Below, in pieces: positions 16,744 to 25,342 of a stretch of 64,000 bases of DNA. Position 1 is the first letter of the stretch; every line of letters begins with the position of its first letter. This DNA comes from CAIOYC01 sp038327995 (lineage in GTDB: Bacteria; Pseudomonadota; Alphaproteobacteria; Caulobacterales; Caulobacteraceae), in the NCBI GenBank assembly GCA_038327995.1, contig JBBQLP010000003.1, positions 30,925 to 94,924 of the forward strand, in the 5' to 3' direction. The notes below the pieces were generated by a model. The model ran no database searches. It was given only the letters and a program-made list of their open reading frames with translations, and had not been told where the DNA came from. The position numbers and the translations under genes were made by a program.

Positions 16744-17888
16744 GCTGCAGCCCCGCTGGCGCGCAGCTCCGCAATGTCCGATGCGCTGAACCCCCAGTCC
16801 GACAAGGCCGCTTCCGTATCTGCGCCGATGCCCGGAGGCGGTCCCTGAACTACTCCGGGCGTGACGGAGAAGCGCGGCGCGGGAGCGGGTTGAACCACCC
16901 CCTCGATCTCCACGAACGTCTTGCGCGCCACATTGTGGGCGTGCCTGGGCGCTTCATCCAGGCTGAGCACCGGAGCGAAACAGATGTCGGTCCCCTCCAT
17001 GAGCTCGCACCACTGCGAGCGCGTCTTGGCGGCGATGATTGCGGCGAGCTTGGTTTGCAGTTCGGGCCAATCGCTCCGGCTCATCTGCTTCTGGAATTGC
17101 GGATCGGTAAGCCCTGCCTTTTCAACCAGCAGCGCGTAGAATTGGGGTTCGATGGAGCCCAGCGCGATCCACTCGCCGTCCGCGCATTTATAGGTGTCGT
17201 AGAAGTGCGCTCCGCCATCCAGCATGTTGTCGCGCCGCTCGCCCGTCCACATACCCAGCGCCTTGAAGCCGTAGAACATCGACAGGAGCGAAGCGGCACC
17301 GTCGGTCATGGCCACATCGACCACCTGACCCTGCCCGGTCGCTCGGGCGTGGATCACCCCGGCCAGCAAACCGAACGCGAGATAGAGCGCACCGCCGCCA
17401 AAGTCGCCGACGAGATTGAGGGGCGGGATCGGCTTGTCCTTCGTCCCGATGGCGTGAAGCGCGCCAGAGAGTGCGATGTAGTTGATGTCGTGTCCGGCGG
17501 CGTTGGCGAGAGGACCCGTCTGTCCCCAGCCGGTCATCCGCCCGTAAACCAGCTTCGGATTACGAGCGAGTGCTGCGTCCGGGCCAAGCCCCAGCCGCTC
17601 CATGACGCCGGGCCGAAACCCCTCGAACACCGCGTCTGCGTTCTCCATCAGCTTCAGACAGGTCTCTATGGAGGCCGGGTTTTTGAGGTCGAGCGCAATC
17701 GAGCGTCGTCCCCGCTGGGTGACGGAAAACCGGTCGACCGTCGTACGCGATCCGCCAACAGGTCCGCTCTTGCGGTCGATACGCACCACGTCGGCTCCAA
17801 GGTCCGACAATAGCATCCCGCAGAAGGGGCCCGGGCCGATCCCGGCGAACTCCACCACCTTCAATCCAGACAGGGGACCTGAGGCCAT
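16740..17888 (-). CDS. CaiB/BaiF family CoA-transferase (alpha-methylacyl-CoA racemase-like)
   Basis: A 382-residue class III CoA-transferase-fold protein. The N-terminus, LKVVEFAGIGPGPFCGMLLS and DLGADVVRIDR, and the catalytic Asp region VDVAMTDG near residue 190 match the alpha-methylacyl-CoA racemase branch, which epimerises 2-methyl-branched acyl-CoAs; true CoA transfer is the alternative. I chose the ATG at 17888 (MASGPL), with GGGAG nine bases upstream; a TTG at 17903 lies before that. The next gene upstream in the same direction is an SDR dehydrogenase, so a small fatty-acid or branched-chain degradation operon is likely. Confidence 0.88.
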   Translation of the reverse strand: MASGPLSGLKVVEFAGIGPGPFCGMLLSDLGADVVRIDRKSGPVGGSRTTVDRFSVTQRGRRSIALDLKNPASIETCLKLMENADAVFEGFRPGVMERLGLGPDAALARNPKLVYGRMTGWGQTGPLANAAGHDINYIALSGALHAIGTKDKPIPPLNLVGDFGGGALYLAFGLLAGVIHARATGQGQVVDVAMTDGAASLLSMFYGFKALGMWTGERRDNMLDGGAHFYDTYKCADGEWIALGSIEPQFYALLVEKAGLTDPQFQKQMSRSDWPELQTKLAAIIAAKTRSQWCELMEGTDICFAPVLSLDEAPRHAHNVARKTFVEIEGVVQPAPAPRFSVTPGVVQGPPPGIGADTEAALSDWGFSASDIAELRASGAAA

Positions 17889-17929
17889 GATCGTTTCTCC
17901 CAATTTGTATCGTGGTTTGAGCGGCGCTG

Positions 17930-18697
17930 TTAGAGCGATTGTCCGTCGTCAATGGTGAAGAGCGAGCCGGTTATCGCCGCGCCCGCGCCGCCGCAGAGCA
18001 GGAGCAGTGTCTCGTCCAGCACGGTCTCGTTCATCAGGCGGCGACGAGGGAAGCTGGCGATCTGTTTCTTTCCGCCTTCGGTTACGAACCAGTGGGCGTT
18101 GATCTCTGTCTCGATGTAGCCGGGGCAGATGGCGTTTACGGCAATCCCCTTCCTTGCCCACTCCCGCGCCAAAGCCTTGGTCAGCATGGCGACGCCAGCC
18201 TTGGAGGCGCAATAGGCGGAGAGTCCCGGCAAGACGGTGGTTGCGGCGATGGAGGCGATGTTGACGATCCGCGCCTCACCGCGCTCGGCAACGCCGCTGT
18301 CGATCATTCGCCGGGCGGCCTCCCGCGCCACAAAGAACACGCCGCGTACATTGACGTTGAAGGTCTCGTCCCAGGTCTCAACGGTAAGGTCGAGCGCCAT
18401 CCCCTCCCCGCCGACCCCGGCGTTGTTGATCAGGATGGAAATCGGGCCGAGCGCCGCCTCTGCTGCATCGAGCGCCGGGCCGATGGCGGCGGGATCTGAA
18501 ACGTCGAGCGCAATGGCCACGGCCCGTCCCCCTGCGCCCTCGATCCGCTCCACCTCGAGCTTTAGCCGGTCTTGGCGCCGTCCCATCAGGGCGACCGAAG
18601 CGCCCGCCTTGCTCAACACATGGGCGAAGCGGCGACCTAGCCCGCTGGTCGCGCCCGTCACCACGGCGACCCGATCCTGCAGCGGCTTGGATGTCAT
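17930..18697 (-). CDS. SDR-family NAD(P)-dependent oxidoreductase
   Basis: A 255-residue short-chain dehydrogenase with the cofactor motif TGATSGLG at about 15-22, NNAGVGG, the catalytic serine in NIASIAA and the Y-x-x-x-K pair in YCASK. The C-terminal segment ends in ITGSLFTIDDGQSL, typical of 3-oxoacyl-ACP reductase/3-hydroxyacyl-CoA dehydrogenase-like members. ATG 18697 is preceded by AAGGGG; the longer frame to 18814 runs into the divergent promoter region. It is probably co-transcribed with the CaiB-type gene, 41 bases downstream. Confidence 0.9.
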   Translation of the reverse strand: MTSKPLQDRVAVVTGATSGLGRRFAHVLSKAGASVALMGRRQDRLKLEVERIEGAGGRAVAIALDVSDPAAIGPALDAAEAALGPISILINNAGVGGEGMALDLTVETWDETFNVNVRGVFFVAREAARRMIDSGVAERGEARIVNIASIAATTVLPGLSAYCASKAGVAMLTKALAREWARKGIAVNAICPGYIETEINAHWFVTEGGKKQIASFPRRRLMNETVLDETLLLLCGGAGAAITGSLFTIDDGQSL

Positions 18698-18837
18698 CGG
18701 CAGCCCCTTGATCTGCTTGCGACTTCGCGCCCAAAGCTTATGGTCGGCGAGACGATTCCGGCCCGGAAATCGCCCGGCCTGTTGGCGAATAGCCCGGACT
18801 CCGAGGGGCCTCAAGCCGGACGTAGGGGAAGGCGCGC

Positions 18838-20187
18838 GTGAGTATCGGGGATAAACAGATCGGGTTGCCCCACGCGCGCGTATTGATCCTAGCCAAGGAC
18901 GACCGATTGGCGGGCCCCTTGTCCGCTGGGCTGGATCGCCTCGACTGGCGCACCGTCACGGCGCGTGGGATCAATTCGGCGCTGGCGGCGCTGGTAGATT
19001 TGCAAGTCGATGTGGCGATCCTCGATCTCACAGACGGAGAGATCGACAGCTTCACCGCCGCCGCCCGACTGAAGGCGGCTTATGCCCCCCGCCGCCTGCC
19101 GGTCATTGCGCTGGGCGAGGCAGGCGGGGCGATAGATTCCGGGCCGTTCGATCTGGTGATGAGCGGACCGGCACACCCGACCCAGATGGCTCTGCGGCTG
19201 GAGAGCCTTGTACGCGCCGCCGTTGCGGAGGACGAGTTCGAGCTTCGCGCCAAGACCTTCGCCGAGCGGGGTCGCCGCCTTGAGCCACCCGAGCCTGATC
19301 GCGCGTCGTTGCAGGTGTTGACCATAGGCGAACCGGCGCCCAAGTTCCTCGCCCTGTCCCATGCGCTTCGGGGGATCGGCGGCGAGACCACCGGCGCTTT
19401 TACCGCCTATACCGCCTTCGACTATCTGCACGACCGCGCCTTTGACGCCGTGGTGTTGTGGGGCGGTCAGGGCCAGACCGAGGCCATGTCAATCGTCACC
19501 GGGATGCGGCGCAATACCCGTCTGTTTCATATCCCGACCATTCTCTACCTGGAGTCGGGCGAGGATATCGGCGAGGAGGCCGTCTATACCCGCGGGCTGA
19601 CCGACATCGCCACTGCCGATACCCCCGAAACGGAAACCGCTCGGCGCGTTGCAGCCCTGGCGCGGACCTATCGCCGTGAGGCTTCGATCCGGGCGGCGCT
19701 GGAACGGGCGCGGGGCTCAGGGCTGATGGACGCCGCCACGGGGCTGTTCACGCGCGACCTCTTCGCCGCGCATCTCGCGCGCCTCGCCGCCGCCATGCAC
19801 GCCCGCAAGCGCAAGCTCTCGGTCGCGGTGCTAAGGATCGCCGATACAGCGGATACGCCTCGTATGCGGGCCGAGGGGTGGCTCGACCGCGCCATTCCCC
19901 AGATCGGGTCGATGATGGGGCGGTTGGTGCGGGCGGAAGATACGGTGGCCAGGCTGGCGCCCGACGTGTTCGCCCTCGCCCTTCCGGCTGCGGGCGCCAC
20001 GGCGGGCCGGGCGGCGGCGGAGCGGATTGCAGCGGTGATCGCCTGCACCGCCTTCGACGCCGGAGAAGGCCGCACCCCCTTCACCGTGGAGTTCGACGTG
20101 GGCGTTTCCGAAGTGCAGGCTGGAGAGTCCGCTGCGCACACCCTGGAACGCGCTGCCGCCAGTGCCTCGACCCGGCAGGCGGTCTGA
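18838..20187 (+). CDS. popA: PopA-like c-di-GMP effector (two receiver-like domains, degenerate GGDEF)
   Basis: A 449-residue protein with two receiver-like domains (about 12-130, with D63 as possible phosphoacceptor, and about 157-280, where the equivalent acidic position is lost) and a C-terminal GGDEF-fold domain (about 290-449). The active-site motif GGDEF is replaced by APDVF (374-378), so diguanylate cyclase activity should be absent. The inhibitory I-site R-x-x-D is intact as RAED (365-368), exactly five residues upstream. This is the arrangement of Caulobacter PopA, which binds c-di-GMP and helps deliver CtrA to ClpXP at the old cell pole. The start is a GTG; the gene is divergent from the SDR gene. 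Confidence 0.85.
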   Translation: MSIGDKQIGLPHARVLILAKDDRLAGPLSAGLDRLDWRTVTARGINSALAALVDLQVDVAILDLTDGEIDSFTAAARLKAAYAPRRLPVIALGEAGGAIDSGPFDLVMSGPAHPTQMALRLESLVRAAVAEDEFELRAKTFAERGRRLEPPEPDRASLQVLTIGEPAPKFLALSHALRGIGGETTGAFTAYTAFDYLHDRAFDAVVLWGGQGQTEAMSIVTGMRRNTRLFHIPTILYLESGEDIGEEAVYTRGLTDIATADTPETETARRVAALARTYRREASIRAALERARGSGLMDAATGLFTRDLFAAHLARLAAAMHARKRKLSVAVLRIADTADTPRMRAEGWLDRAIPQIGSMMGRLVRAEDTVARLAPDVFALALPAAGATAGRAAAERIAAVIACTAFDAGEGRTPFTVEFDVGVSEVQAGESAAHTLERAAASASTRQAV

Positions 20188-20200
20188 CCGTGAGCGCCGC

Positions 20201-20872
20201 ATGAGCGTCCCGGGCAGCACTGAAATGGTGAAGGTCGATTTCGTCGCCGATGTGGTCTGCCCCTGGTGCTATCTTGGCTGGCGAGCGCTTTCACTCGCCA
20301 TCGAGCGTGCGCCAGATGTGCTCACAGAAATAACCTGGCGCCCGTTCCTGCTGGACCCGAGCATCCCCGAAACCGGCGTCGACCGCCGTGCTTATATGTC
20401 GGCGAAGTTCCCCGACCAGTCCCGCCTCGATGACGCCCAAGCCAACATCAAGGCTATGGGTGCGGAGCTTGGGATCGAGATGGACCTTGGCCGCATCGCC
20501 GTCTCTCCCAACACCTTGGCCGCCCACCGCGTGATCCGCTGGGCAGGCGCGGCGGGATTGCAGGAGGAGGTCCTGAACGCCCTTATGGCGGCCTATTTCC
20601 GTGAAGGTCGGGACATCGGCGATCCGGGGGTGCTTGCAGACATCGCCGAAGAAGCGGGCATGGACCGCGCCGCTGTTCTCAACCGCCTCTCCGGACCGGA
20701 CGATATCGTCGCCCTCACCAACGAATATCAAACCGCCGCCGAGGCGGGCGTGACCGGCGTGCCCTTCGCCATCTTCAATGGCCAGATGGCCGTTTCCGGG
20801 GCGCAATCGCCGGAGCGGTATCTGCTCGCCCTCAGCAAGGCCGCATCCAAGGCAAGGGCCAGCGGCGACTAA
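20201..20872 (+). CDS. DsbA-family oxidoreductase (FrnE/2-hydroxychromene-2-carboxylate isomerase-like)
   Basis: A 223-residue thioredoxin-fold protein with CPWC at residues 20-23, DPSIPETGVDRRAYM in the helical insertion and the cis-proline loop GVTGVPFAIFNG. These features match FrnE-type DsbA proteins, which lack a signal peptide and act in the cytoplasm in thiol redox or polyketide-related reactions. I chose the ATG at 20201; no strong Shine-Dalgarno sequence is seen, and coupling to popA, ending 13 bases earlier, may drive translation. Confidence 0.88.
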   Translation: MSVPGSTEMVKVDFVADVVCPWCYLGWRALSLAIERAPDVLTEITWRPFLLDPSIPETGVDRRAYMSAKFPDQSRLDDAQANIKAMGAELGIEMDLGRIAVSPNTLAAHRVIRWAGAAGLQEEVLNALMAAYFREGRDIGDPGVLADIAEEAGMDRAAVLNRLSGPDDIVALTNEYQTAAEAGVTGVPFAIFNGQMAVSGAQSPERYLLALSKAASKARASGD

Positions 20873-20918
20873 CCCATCAGATAGTCGCTCGGGGTGGGCG
20901 GCAATTGGAGTTTGAGCG

Positions 20919-21458
20919 ATGCATCCGTCTTCCACACAACTGATCGTCTACGCGGTCGTCGCTGTTCTGGTGATAGGCTTGTTCGCCTTCCGAATGCGGC
21001 GAATGATGCAGGCGACGCCCTTCGATCCCTATCGAGCGTGGATTTTGCCGCTGCTCTTTCTAGTCCTCAGCGGAGCTCTGCTTGCGACTGCGCGACCAAC
21101 CGGGCCGGAATGGCTTTGGGTGATCGGGACATTCGTGGTCGGACTGGTGCTGGGCTACCTGCGCGGAGCGTCCATCAAAATGAATGTCGACCCCACGACG
21201 GGCAGACTTCTGGCCCAAGGTTCGGCTGCGGCGATGGTGTTCATCGTCGTATTGATCCTGGCGAGGTCCGGTCTCAGCTATCTGCTGCAAAGCCAGGCCA
21301 CCTCGATCGCCCTTCGTCCGGTCATGGCGAATGTTCTGCCCTCAGTGCTGGGCGCCGGTCTGTTTGTCGCGCGGGGGATCGAGATGGGGCTCAGAGGTCA
21401 CAAGTTGCTGACGTCCGCCAAAGCCGCGCCGCCCTCCGCGCTGGCGGACGTTCCCTGA
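20919..21458 (+). CDS. CcdC/DUF1453-like membrane protein
   Basis: A 179-residue protein with about five transmembrane segments (roughly 8-25, 41-58, 66-84, 103-121 and 138-155) and a polar loop KMNVDPTTGRLLAQGS between the third and fourth. The layout and the FRMRRMMQATPFDPYRAWILP entry resemble the CcdC/DUF1453 family, of unknown function. GGAG precedes the ATG. Convergent with mfd, seven bases between stops. Family assignment is tentative. Confidence 0.6.
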   Translation: MHPSSTQLIVYAVVAVLVIGLFAFRMRRMMQATPFDPYRAWILPLLFLVLSGALLATARPTGPEWLWVIGTFVVGLVLGYLRGASIKMNVDPTTGRLLAQGSAAAMVFIVVLILARSGLSYLLQSQATSIALRPVMANVLPSVLGAGLFVARGIEMGLRGHKLLTSAKAAPPSALADVP

Positions 21459-21464
21459 CCGCCT

Positions 21465-24400
21465 TTAGGCCGCCAGCGCCACCTTGGCGAGTTGGGCGAG
21501 GATCTTCTCGGCCGCGTTGAGGCGGGCTTCGGAGGTTTCCCACTCGCCCTTAACCACCACCTTGTGGTCTGGGCGCACCCGCCACTCGTTCGGACGGCGC
21601 TGAATGAGCTGGACGAGACCCATCGGGTTGGGGAAGGCGTCGCCGCGGAAGGTGACGACCGCGCCCTTCGGTCCCACATCGATCTTGGAGGCGTTGGCCT
21701 GGCGGCAGAGGCCTTTGATCGCCACCACCTTCAGAAGCTGGTCCGCCTCTTCCGGCAATGGCCCGAAGCGGTCGATCAGTTCGGCGGCGAGGGCTTCGCG
21801 GTCCTCCGGTCGTTCAGCCTCTGACAGACGGCGATAGAGTGAGAGACGCACGTTCAGGTCCGGCACATAGGCCTCGGGGATCAGCACCGCAGCGCCCGCG
21901 TTGATCTGCGGCGACCAGCCCCGATCCGACGCGGGCTCCTCAGCCCCCTTGGCGCGAAGCTCGTTCACCGCGTCCTCCAGCATCTGCTGGTAAAGTTCGA
22001 CGCCGATTTCCTTGATGTGGCCGGACTGTTCCTCGCCCAGAAGGTTGCCACCGCCACGGATGTCGAGGTCGTGGGACGCAAGCTGGAAGCCCGCGCCCAA
22101 ACTGTCCAGCGACTGCAGAACCTTCAGCCGCTTGTCCGCCGCCTCGGTGATCGGCTTGTCCAGCGGCGTGGTCAGATAGGCGTAGGCGCGGGCCTTCGCC
22201 CGGCCTACCCGGCCCCGAAGCTGATAAAGCTGCGACAGGCCGAACATATCCGCCCGGTGGATGATCAGGGTGTTGGCCGTCGGAATGTCCAGCCCGGACT
22301 CCACGATAGTGGTGGACAGAAGCACATCGTATTGTCCGTCGTAGAAAGCGCTCATCACCTCTTCGAGCTGGGTCGGCGCCATCTGGCCGTGACCAATTAC
22401 GAACTTCACCTCTGGAACCTGTTCGCGCAGGAACCTTTCGACGCCGGTGAGGTCTGCGATGCGGGGAACCACGAAGTAGGCCTGCCCGCCGCGATATTTC
22501 TCCCGCAACAGGGCTTCGCGCAGCACCACGGGATCGGAGGGGGTGACGTAGGTGCGTACGGCCAGCCTGTCGACCGGCGGGGTGGCGATGATCGACATAT
22601 CGCGGATGCCGCTGAGCGACATTTGAAGTGTTCGGGGGATCGGCGTGGCGGTCAGGGTCAGCATATGCACGTCGGCGCGGAGCGCCTTCAGCGCCTCTTT
22701 ATGCTTGACGCCAAAGTGCTGCTCTTCATCGACGATCACCAAGCCAAGGTCCTTGAACCCGACCTGTTTGGAGAGGACCGCGTGGGTGCCGATCACCACC
22801 TCGACTTCGCCCGCGGTCAGGGCTGCGCGGGTCTCATTGGCTTCCTTGCCGGGCACCATGCGCGAAAGCTGGCGCACTTTCACCGGCCAGCCCGCGAACC
22901 GCTCGGTGAAGGTCTTGTAGTGTTGCCGCGACAGGAGCGTTGTGGGGCAGACGATGGCCACCTGATGTCCCGTCATGGCGACGATGAAGGCTGCCCTGAG
23001 CGCCACCTCGGTCTTGCCGAAACCCACATCCCCGCAGATCAGACGGTCCATCGGCTTTCCAGCGGAAAGGTCTGAAATGACGTCGGAAATCGCGTTGAGT
23101 TGATCCTCCGTTTCCTCGTATGGGAAGCGGGCGCAGAACTCGTCGAACAGGCCGTGGGGCGGGTCGATCTCCTCGGTGGATTTCATCTGCCGTTGGGCGG
23201 CGAGCAGGATCAGTCCCTCGGCCATTTCGCGCAGGCGTTGCTTGGCCCTGGCCTTCCGCGCCTGCCACGCCGCGCCGCCCAGGCGGTCAAGCTGCACCCC
23301 TTCGCTCTCGGAGCCATAGCGGGTCAGAAGATCGATGTTCTCCACCGGCAGGTAGAGTCGCGCCTCCCCGCCGTACTGAATGTCGAGGCAATCGTGCGGC
23401 GCGCCCGCCACATCAAGGGTCTTCAGCCCTTCGTAGCGTCCGATACCGTGGTCGATGTGCACCACCAGATCGCCCGGCGTCAGGGACGTGGCCTCAGCCA
23501 GGAAGTTGGCGGCGCGGCGCTTCCTGCGGGGTCGGGCCAGCCGGTCGCCCAGGATATCTGTTTCGGAGATGACGGCGAGGTCGTCGGTCTCGAACCCGGT
23601 TTCTAGCGGCAGGACCACCCGTTGCGGCGGCTTCTGCTTCGTGCCGGGCACGCCGAACGACAGGGCGTCGGACCAGTCCTGGGCGAAGCGCACCTTGCCG
23701 AGGCAGTGGTCGGCCAGCATGGTTCCCAGACGATCGGACGAGCCATCAGACCACGAAGCGAACAGCACTCGCTTGCCTTTTTTGCTGAGCGCCTTGGCGT
23801 GCTCGGCGACCGCCTCGAACAGGTTGATGCTGTCCTGCTGGCGCTCCGGCGAGAAACTGCGGCCCGTTCGCGCGCCGAGATCGACCACCGACAGGTTTTC
23901 CTCGCGCACGAATGGGGTGAAGCGCCGCTCCACATGACGGGCCATCGCCGCGTCCCATTCCTCCGGCGCGATGTAGAGGGCGTCAGGCTTCAGCGGGCGA
24001 TAAACCGAGCCGCCGCTCTTGGCGGTGCGGGCCTTCATCTGCTCGATGCGGGCGTCGAAGGCGTCTGTCACCGTCGCCCAGCGCTCGTCCCGCGCCTCGA
24101 CCGCCTGATGATCCAGCGCGATCAGGACCCCCTCTCCCACATAGTCGAACAGGGTCTCCATGCCCCCGTAAAGCAGGGGCAGGAAGTGCTCCATGCCTGC
24201 CCGGCGCCCGCCTTCACTGACCGTGTCGTAGAGGGGATCGTCGTTCACCGCCCCGAACGCCGCCACATAACCAGCGCGGAATCGCGAGACGGTCTCTGCG
24301 TCGATGAGGGCTTCGGATACAGGCAGAAGATCTACGCTGGCGATCTGGCCGGTGGAGCGCTGGGTTTCCGGGTCAAAGCTCCGGATCGATTCCAGGGTGT

Positions 24401-24965
24401 CGCCGAATAGATCGAGCCGCACCGGCTCCTCAGCGGCGGGGGGAAAGACGTCAATCACCCCGCCCCGGATGGCGAACTCGCCGCGTTCGGAAACGGTGGA
24501 GGCGCGGGCGTAGCCGTTGACGGCGAAATAGCGTTCCAGGTCGGCCACCGCCACGTCGCGCCCGGTGCGCGCCTGATAGCTGGCCTTTGCGACGGCGCTT
24601 CTTGGCGGCACCCGCTGCATCATGGCAGGAGCGGTGGTGATGACCACGAGCGGCTTGGGCTCAGACCCTCTGTGGTGCGACAACTGGCTCAACGCCGCCA
24701 TCCGGGTCGCCGCAACGCTGGCCGAAGGACCAGTGCGATCATAGGGAAGGCAGTCCCACGAGGGGATGCGAAGCTGTTCCAGCCCCGCGTCGAAGAAGCG
24801 CAACGCGTCAGCGAAATCGTTCGCGCGCTGACCGTCTCGGGCGACGAACACCACCACGCCCTTGTGCGCCCTGGCCAGGTCGGCGAGCACCATGGCGTCG
24901 AACCCTTCGGGCGCGCCCGCAAGGTCGATCCGCCCACGCCCCTTGGCGATCCCGGTCACATCCAC
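21465..24965 (-). CDS. mfd: Transcription-repair coupling factor Mfd
   Basis: A 1166-residue protein of the expected length. It shows the UvrB-like N-terminus, the RNA-polymerase-interacting CarD-like domain (PGDLVVHIDHGIGRYEGL), and the RecG-like translocase with Walker A GDVGFGKTEVA, DEEQHFGVKHKE, LTATPIPRTLQMSL and the QLRGRVGRAKARAYAYL motif VI, ending in the TRCF domain. Mfd removes stalled RNA polymerase and recruits UvrA to lesions. The start is a GTG two bases after the sdhE stop, so the two genes form an operon. Confidence 0.97.
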   Translation of the reverse strand: MDVTGIAKGRGRIDLAGAPEGFDAMVLADLARAHKGVVVFVARDGQRANDFADALRFFDAGLEQLRIPSWDCLPYDRTGPSASVAATRMAALSQLSHHRGSEPKPLVVITTAPAMMQRVPPRSAVAKASYQARTGRDVAVADLERYFAVNGYARASTVSERGEFAIRGGVIDVFPPAAEEPVRLDLFGDTLESIRSFDPETQRSTGQIASVDLLPVSEALIDAETVSRFRAGYVAAFGAVNDDPLYDTVSEGGRRAGMEHFLPLLYGGMETLFDYVGEGVLIALDHQAVEARDERWATVTDAFDARIEQMKARTAKSGGSVYRPLKPDALYIAPEEWDAAMARHVERRFTPFVREENLSVVDLGARTGRSFSPERQQDSINLFEAVAEHAKALSKKGKRVLFASWSDGSSDRLGTMLADHCLGKVRFAQDWSDALSFGVPGTKQKPPQRVVLPLETGFETDDLAVISETDILGDRLARPRRKRRAANFLAEATSLTPGDLVVHIDHGIGRYEGLKTLDVAGAPHDCLDIQYGGEARLYLPVENIDLLTRYGSESEGVQLDRLGGAAWQARKARAKQRLREMAEGLILLAAQRQMKSTEEIDPPHGLFDEFCARFPYEETEDQLNAISDVISDLSAGKPMDRLICGDVGFGKTEVALRAAFIVAMTGHQVAIVCPTTLLSRQHYKTFTERFAGWPVKVRQLSRMVPGKEANETRAALTAGEVEVVIGTHAVLSKQVGFKDLGLVIVDEEQHFGVKHKEALKALRADVHMLTLTATPIPRTLQMSLSGIRDMSIIATPPVDRLAVRTYVTPSDPVVLREALLREKYRGGQAYFVVPRIADLTGVERFLREQVPEVKFVIGHGQMAPTQLEEVMSAFYDGQYDVLLSTTIVESGLDIPTANTLIIHRADMFGLSQLYQLRGRVGRAKARAYAYLTTPLDKPITEAADKRLKVLQSLDSLGAGFQLASHDLDIRGGGNLLGEEQSGHIKEIGVELYQQMLEDAVNELRAKGAEEPASDRGWSPQINAGAAVLIPEAYVPDLNVRLSLYRRLSEAERPEDREALAAELIDRFGPLPEEADQLLKVVAIKGLCRQANASKIDVGPKGAVVTFRGDAFPNPMGLVQLIQRRPNEWRVRPDHKVVVKGEWETSEARLNAAEKILAQLAKVALAA

Positions 24966-24967
24966 GA

Positions 24968-25267
24968 TCAGCCGCTGATGTCAGTGCGCGAAGCGCGTGC
25001 GTGGAAGCGGAACGCACAGATACGGCTCATCAGCGGCGTGTCGTGCGCGTCGGGGATAGGCGCCACGCCCATAATCCAGGCGTAGAGGTCCTGATCCGGC
25101 GTCTCTAGTAGCGCCTCGAACTCGTCGAGTTCCGCTGCCGTCATGGCACCCACACGGGTGTCAGCGAATGGACCCAGAATCAGGTCAGCCTCAACAAAGC
25201 CCCGGCGCCAGGCGCGGAACTTGAGCTTCTTCAGGCGGGTGGCGTCGGGCGAGGCGTCGGCTGTCAT
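24968..25267 (-). CDS. sdhE: Succinate dehydrogenase assembly factor SdhE (SDHAF2 family)
   Basis: A 99-residue protein with the family core KLKFRAWRRGFVEADLILG (about 14-32), whose RG-x-x-E motif is needed for covalent flavinylation of SdhA. AELDEFEALLETPDQDLYAWI follows, as usual. It acts in the cytoplasm on the flavoprotein subunits of succinate dehydrogenase or fumarate reductase. Upstream of and nearly abutting mfd, and divergent from recG. The mfd-sdhE-recG neighbourhood is common in Alphaproteobacteria. Confidence 0.92.
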   Translation of the reverse strand: MTADASPDATRLKKLKFRAWRRGFVEADLILGPFADTRVGAMTAAELDEFEALLETPDQDLYAWIMGVAPIPDAHDTPLMSRICAFRFHARASRTDISG

Positions 25268-25342
25268 GAGAGGCTGGCGATATAGGGCGCCGCACCGCCA
25301 GACGCCAGCGCGCGCCGCGCCTCAAAACGCTATGCTGGGCCC

